A DNA stretch of 42,530 bases from Alistipes sp. (GTDB taxonomy: Bacteria; Bacteroidota; Bacteroidia; Bacteroidales; Rikenellaceae): NCBI GenBank assembly GCA_017937765.1, contig JAGBCY010000011.1, positions 1-42,530 on the forward strand, given 5' to 3'. The stretch's first letter is position 1, and every line of letters starts with the position of its first letter. Positions 42,400 to 42,530 of this stretch are shown piece by piece. The notes beneath the pieces were generated by a model, which worked only from the letters and a program-made list of their open reading frames with translations, was not told the origin of the DNA and did no database searches. Made by a program: the position numbers and the translations under genes.

Positions 42400-42530
42400 T
42401 GTCCCATAAAAATTCGGGACTGGTTAAACATTAAATAAATTTTGCCCATTAGGGTCGGTAGGTTCTTTGTCATATTGAAATTTAGTTTTGTCGAAGAGGT
42501 CTTTTAAGCGTGTTTTGTCAGTCAGCGAAA
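42400..42530. mobile_element. Probable end of an insertion sequence (partial)
   Basis: The primase-type frame breaks off at this point. The next bases hold GTCCC (42401-42405) and GGGAC (42416-42420), which may be part of a terminal inverted repeat. An ORF end on the opposite strand follows at 42424. The other end is outside the window. Confidence 0.5.
42424..42530 (-). CDS. C-terminal end of a probable transposase (partial)
   Basis: Thirty-four codons run from the window edge to a TAA at 42426-42424, reading SLTDKTRLKDLF, then DKTKFQYDKEPTDPNGQ and LFNV. The tail reminds me of transposase C-termini (IS4-like) of Bacteroidota, but this is from memory and weak. Its position, opposed to and directly after the truncated primase ORF, supports an insertion sequence. 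Confidence 0.5.
   Translation of the reverse strand, partial: SLTDKTRLKDLFDKTKFQYDKEPTDPNGQNLFNV

Larger units (their letters stand above)
38904..42530. mobile_element. One end of an integrative mobile element (boundaries approximate)
   Basis: From about 39 kb the codons shift from GAG/AAG/CTC-rich to AAA/GCA/ATA-rich and intergenic DNA becomes AT-rich. Genes are a tyrosine recombinase, a tiny ORF, an unknown protein, a DUF3853-type DNA-binding protein and a primase/helicase-type ORF, all on the plus strand. This is a usual start of Bacteroidota conjugative or mobilizable elements. The left boundary lies between the thioredoxin-fold fragment and the direct repeats at 39336; no attachment duplicate can be checked because the right end is outside the window. 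Confidence 0.7.

Overview
The window reads as a chromosomal segment of a Bacteroidota (Bacteroidales) bacterium, most like an Alistipes/Rikenellaceae-type gut commensal (inference). The evidence is many surface lipoproteins with Pro/Asp/Thr linkers, a TonB-dependent receptor with a carboxypeptidase-like N-terminal extension, the menaquinone futalosine gene mqnC, promoters of the Bacteroidota form TTTG-N19-TAnnTTTG, and very few Shine-Dalgarno sequences. Codons rich in GAG, AAG and CTC dominate up to about 38.5 kb. From about 39 kb the codons become AT-rich, which marks a mobile element.

Layout. (1) 1-2723 is the end of the ribosomal alpha operon: rpsM end, rpsK, rpsD, rpoA, rplQ. Two similar hairpins follow it. 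(2) 3.0-15.6 kb is an accessory surface locus: two paralogous lipoproteins with four fibronectin-III-like repeats each, a GH20 beta-hexosaminidase, and on the other strand a third lipoprotein of this type and a 1124-residue coiled-coil lipoprotein. Degenerate tandem repeats lie between some of these genes. (3) 16.0-18.0 kb on the minus strand holds gcvH, a flavodoxin-fold FMN reductase and birA. (4) 18.0-24.2 kb is a tight plus-strand operon: glutaminyl cyclotransferase lipoprotein, homocysteine methyltransferase-type protein, M20 amidohydrolase, rnr and mqnC. (5) 24.2-27.4 kb on the minus strand encodes ResB- and CcsA-type cytochrome c maturation proteins with a tri-haem cytochrome c peroxidase, so the peroxidase is encoded beside haem-attachment machinery. 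(6) 27.6-33.1 kb is a TonB-dependent receptor followed by a large lipoprotein with a duplicated OB-like module.

(7) 33.2-34.1 kb is a genome scar: a frameshifted C-terminal remnant of a serine recombinase, a tRNA-Leu(UAG) gene, and a 34-bp tandem repeat array of about 7.5 copies lying between a candidate promoter and the tRNA. (8) 34.1-38.5 kb is a plus-strand operon: FAD-dependent dehydrogenase, GH5-type glycosidase lipoprotein and sodium:solute symporter. (9) 38.6-42.5 kb begins with a thioredoxin-fold (TlpA-like) protein reduced to its C-terminus. Next comes one end of an integrative element: promoter-driven tyrosine recombinase, a 24-residue peptide ORF, an unknown 180-residue protein, a symmetric operator-like site, a DUF3853-type DNA-binding protein, and a primase/helicase-type ORF cut off where an apparent insertion sequence starts.

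The parts most worth a second look are the transcribed-looking repeat array upstream of tRNA-Leu, the paralogous lipoprotein family with its shared C-terminal module, the peroxidase plus cytochrome maturation cluster, the TonB/OB-lipoprotein pair, and the control region of the integrative element. No defence system or CRISPR array was seen. Family names come from recognising sequence motifs by eye; no database search was run.
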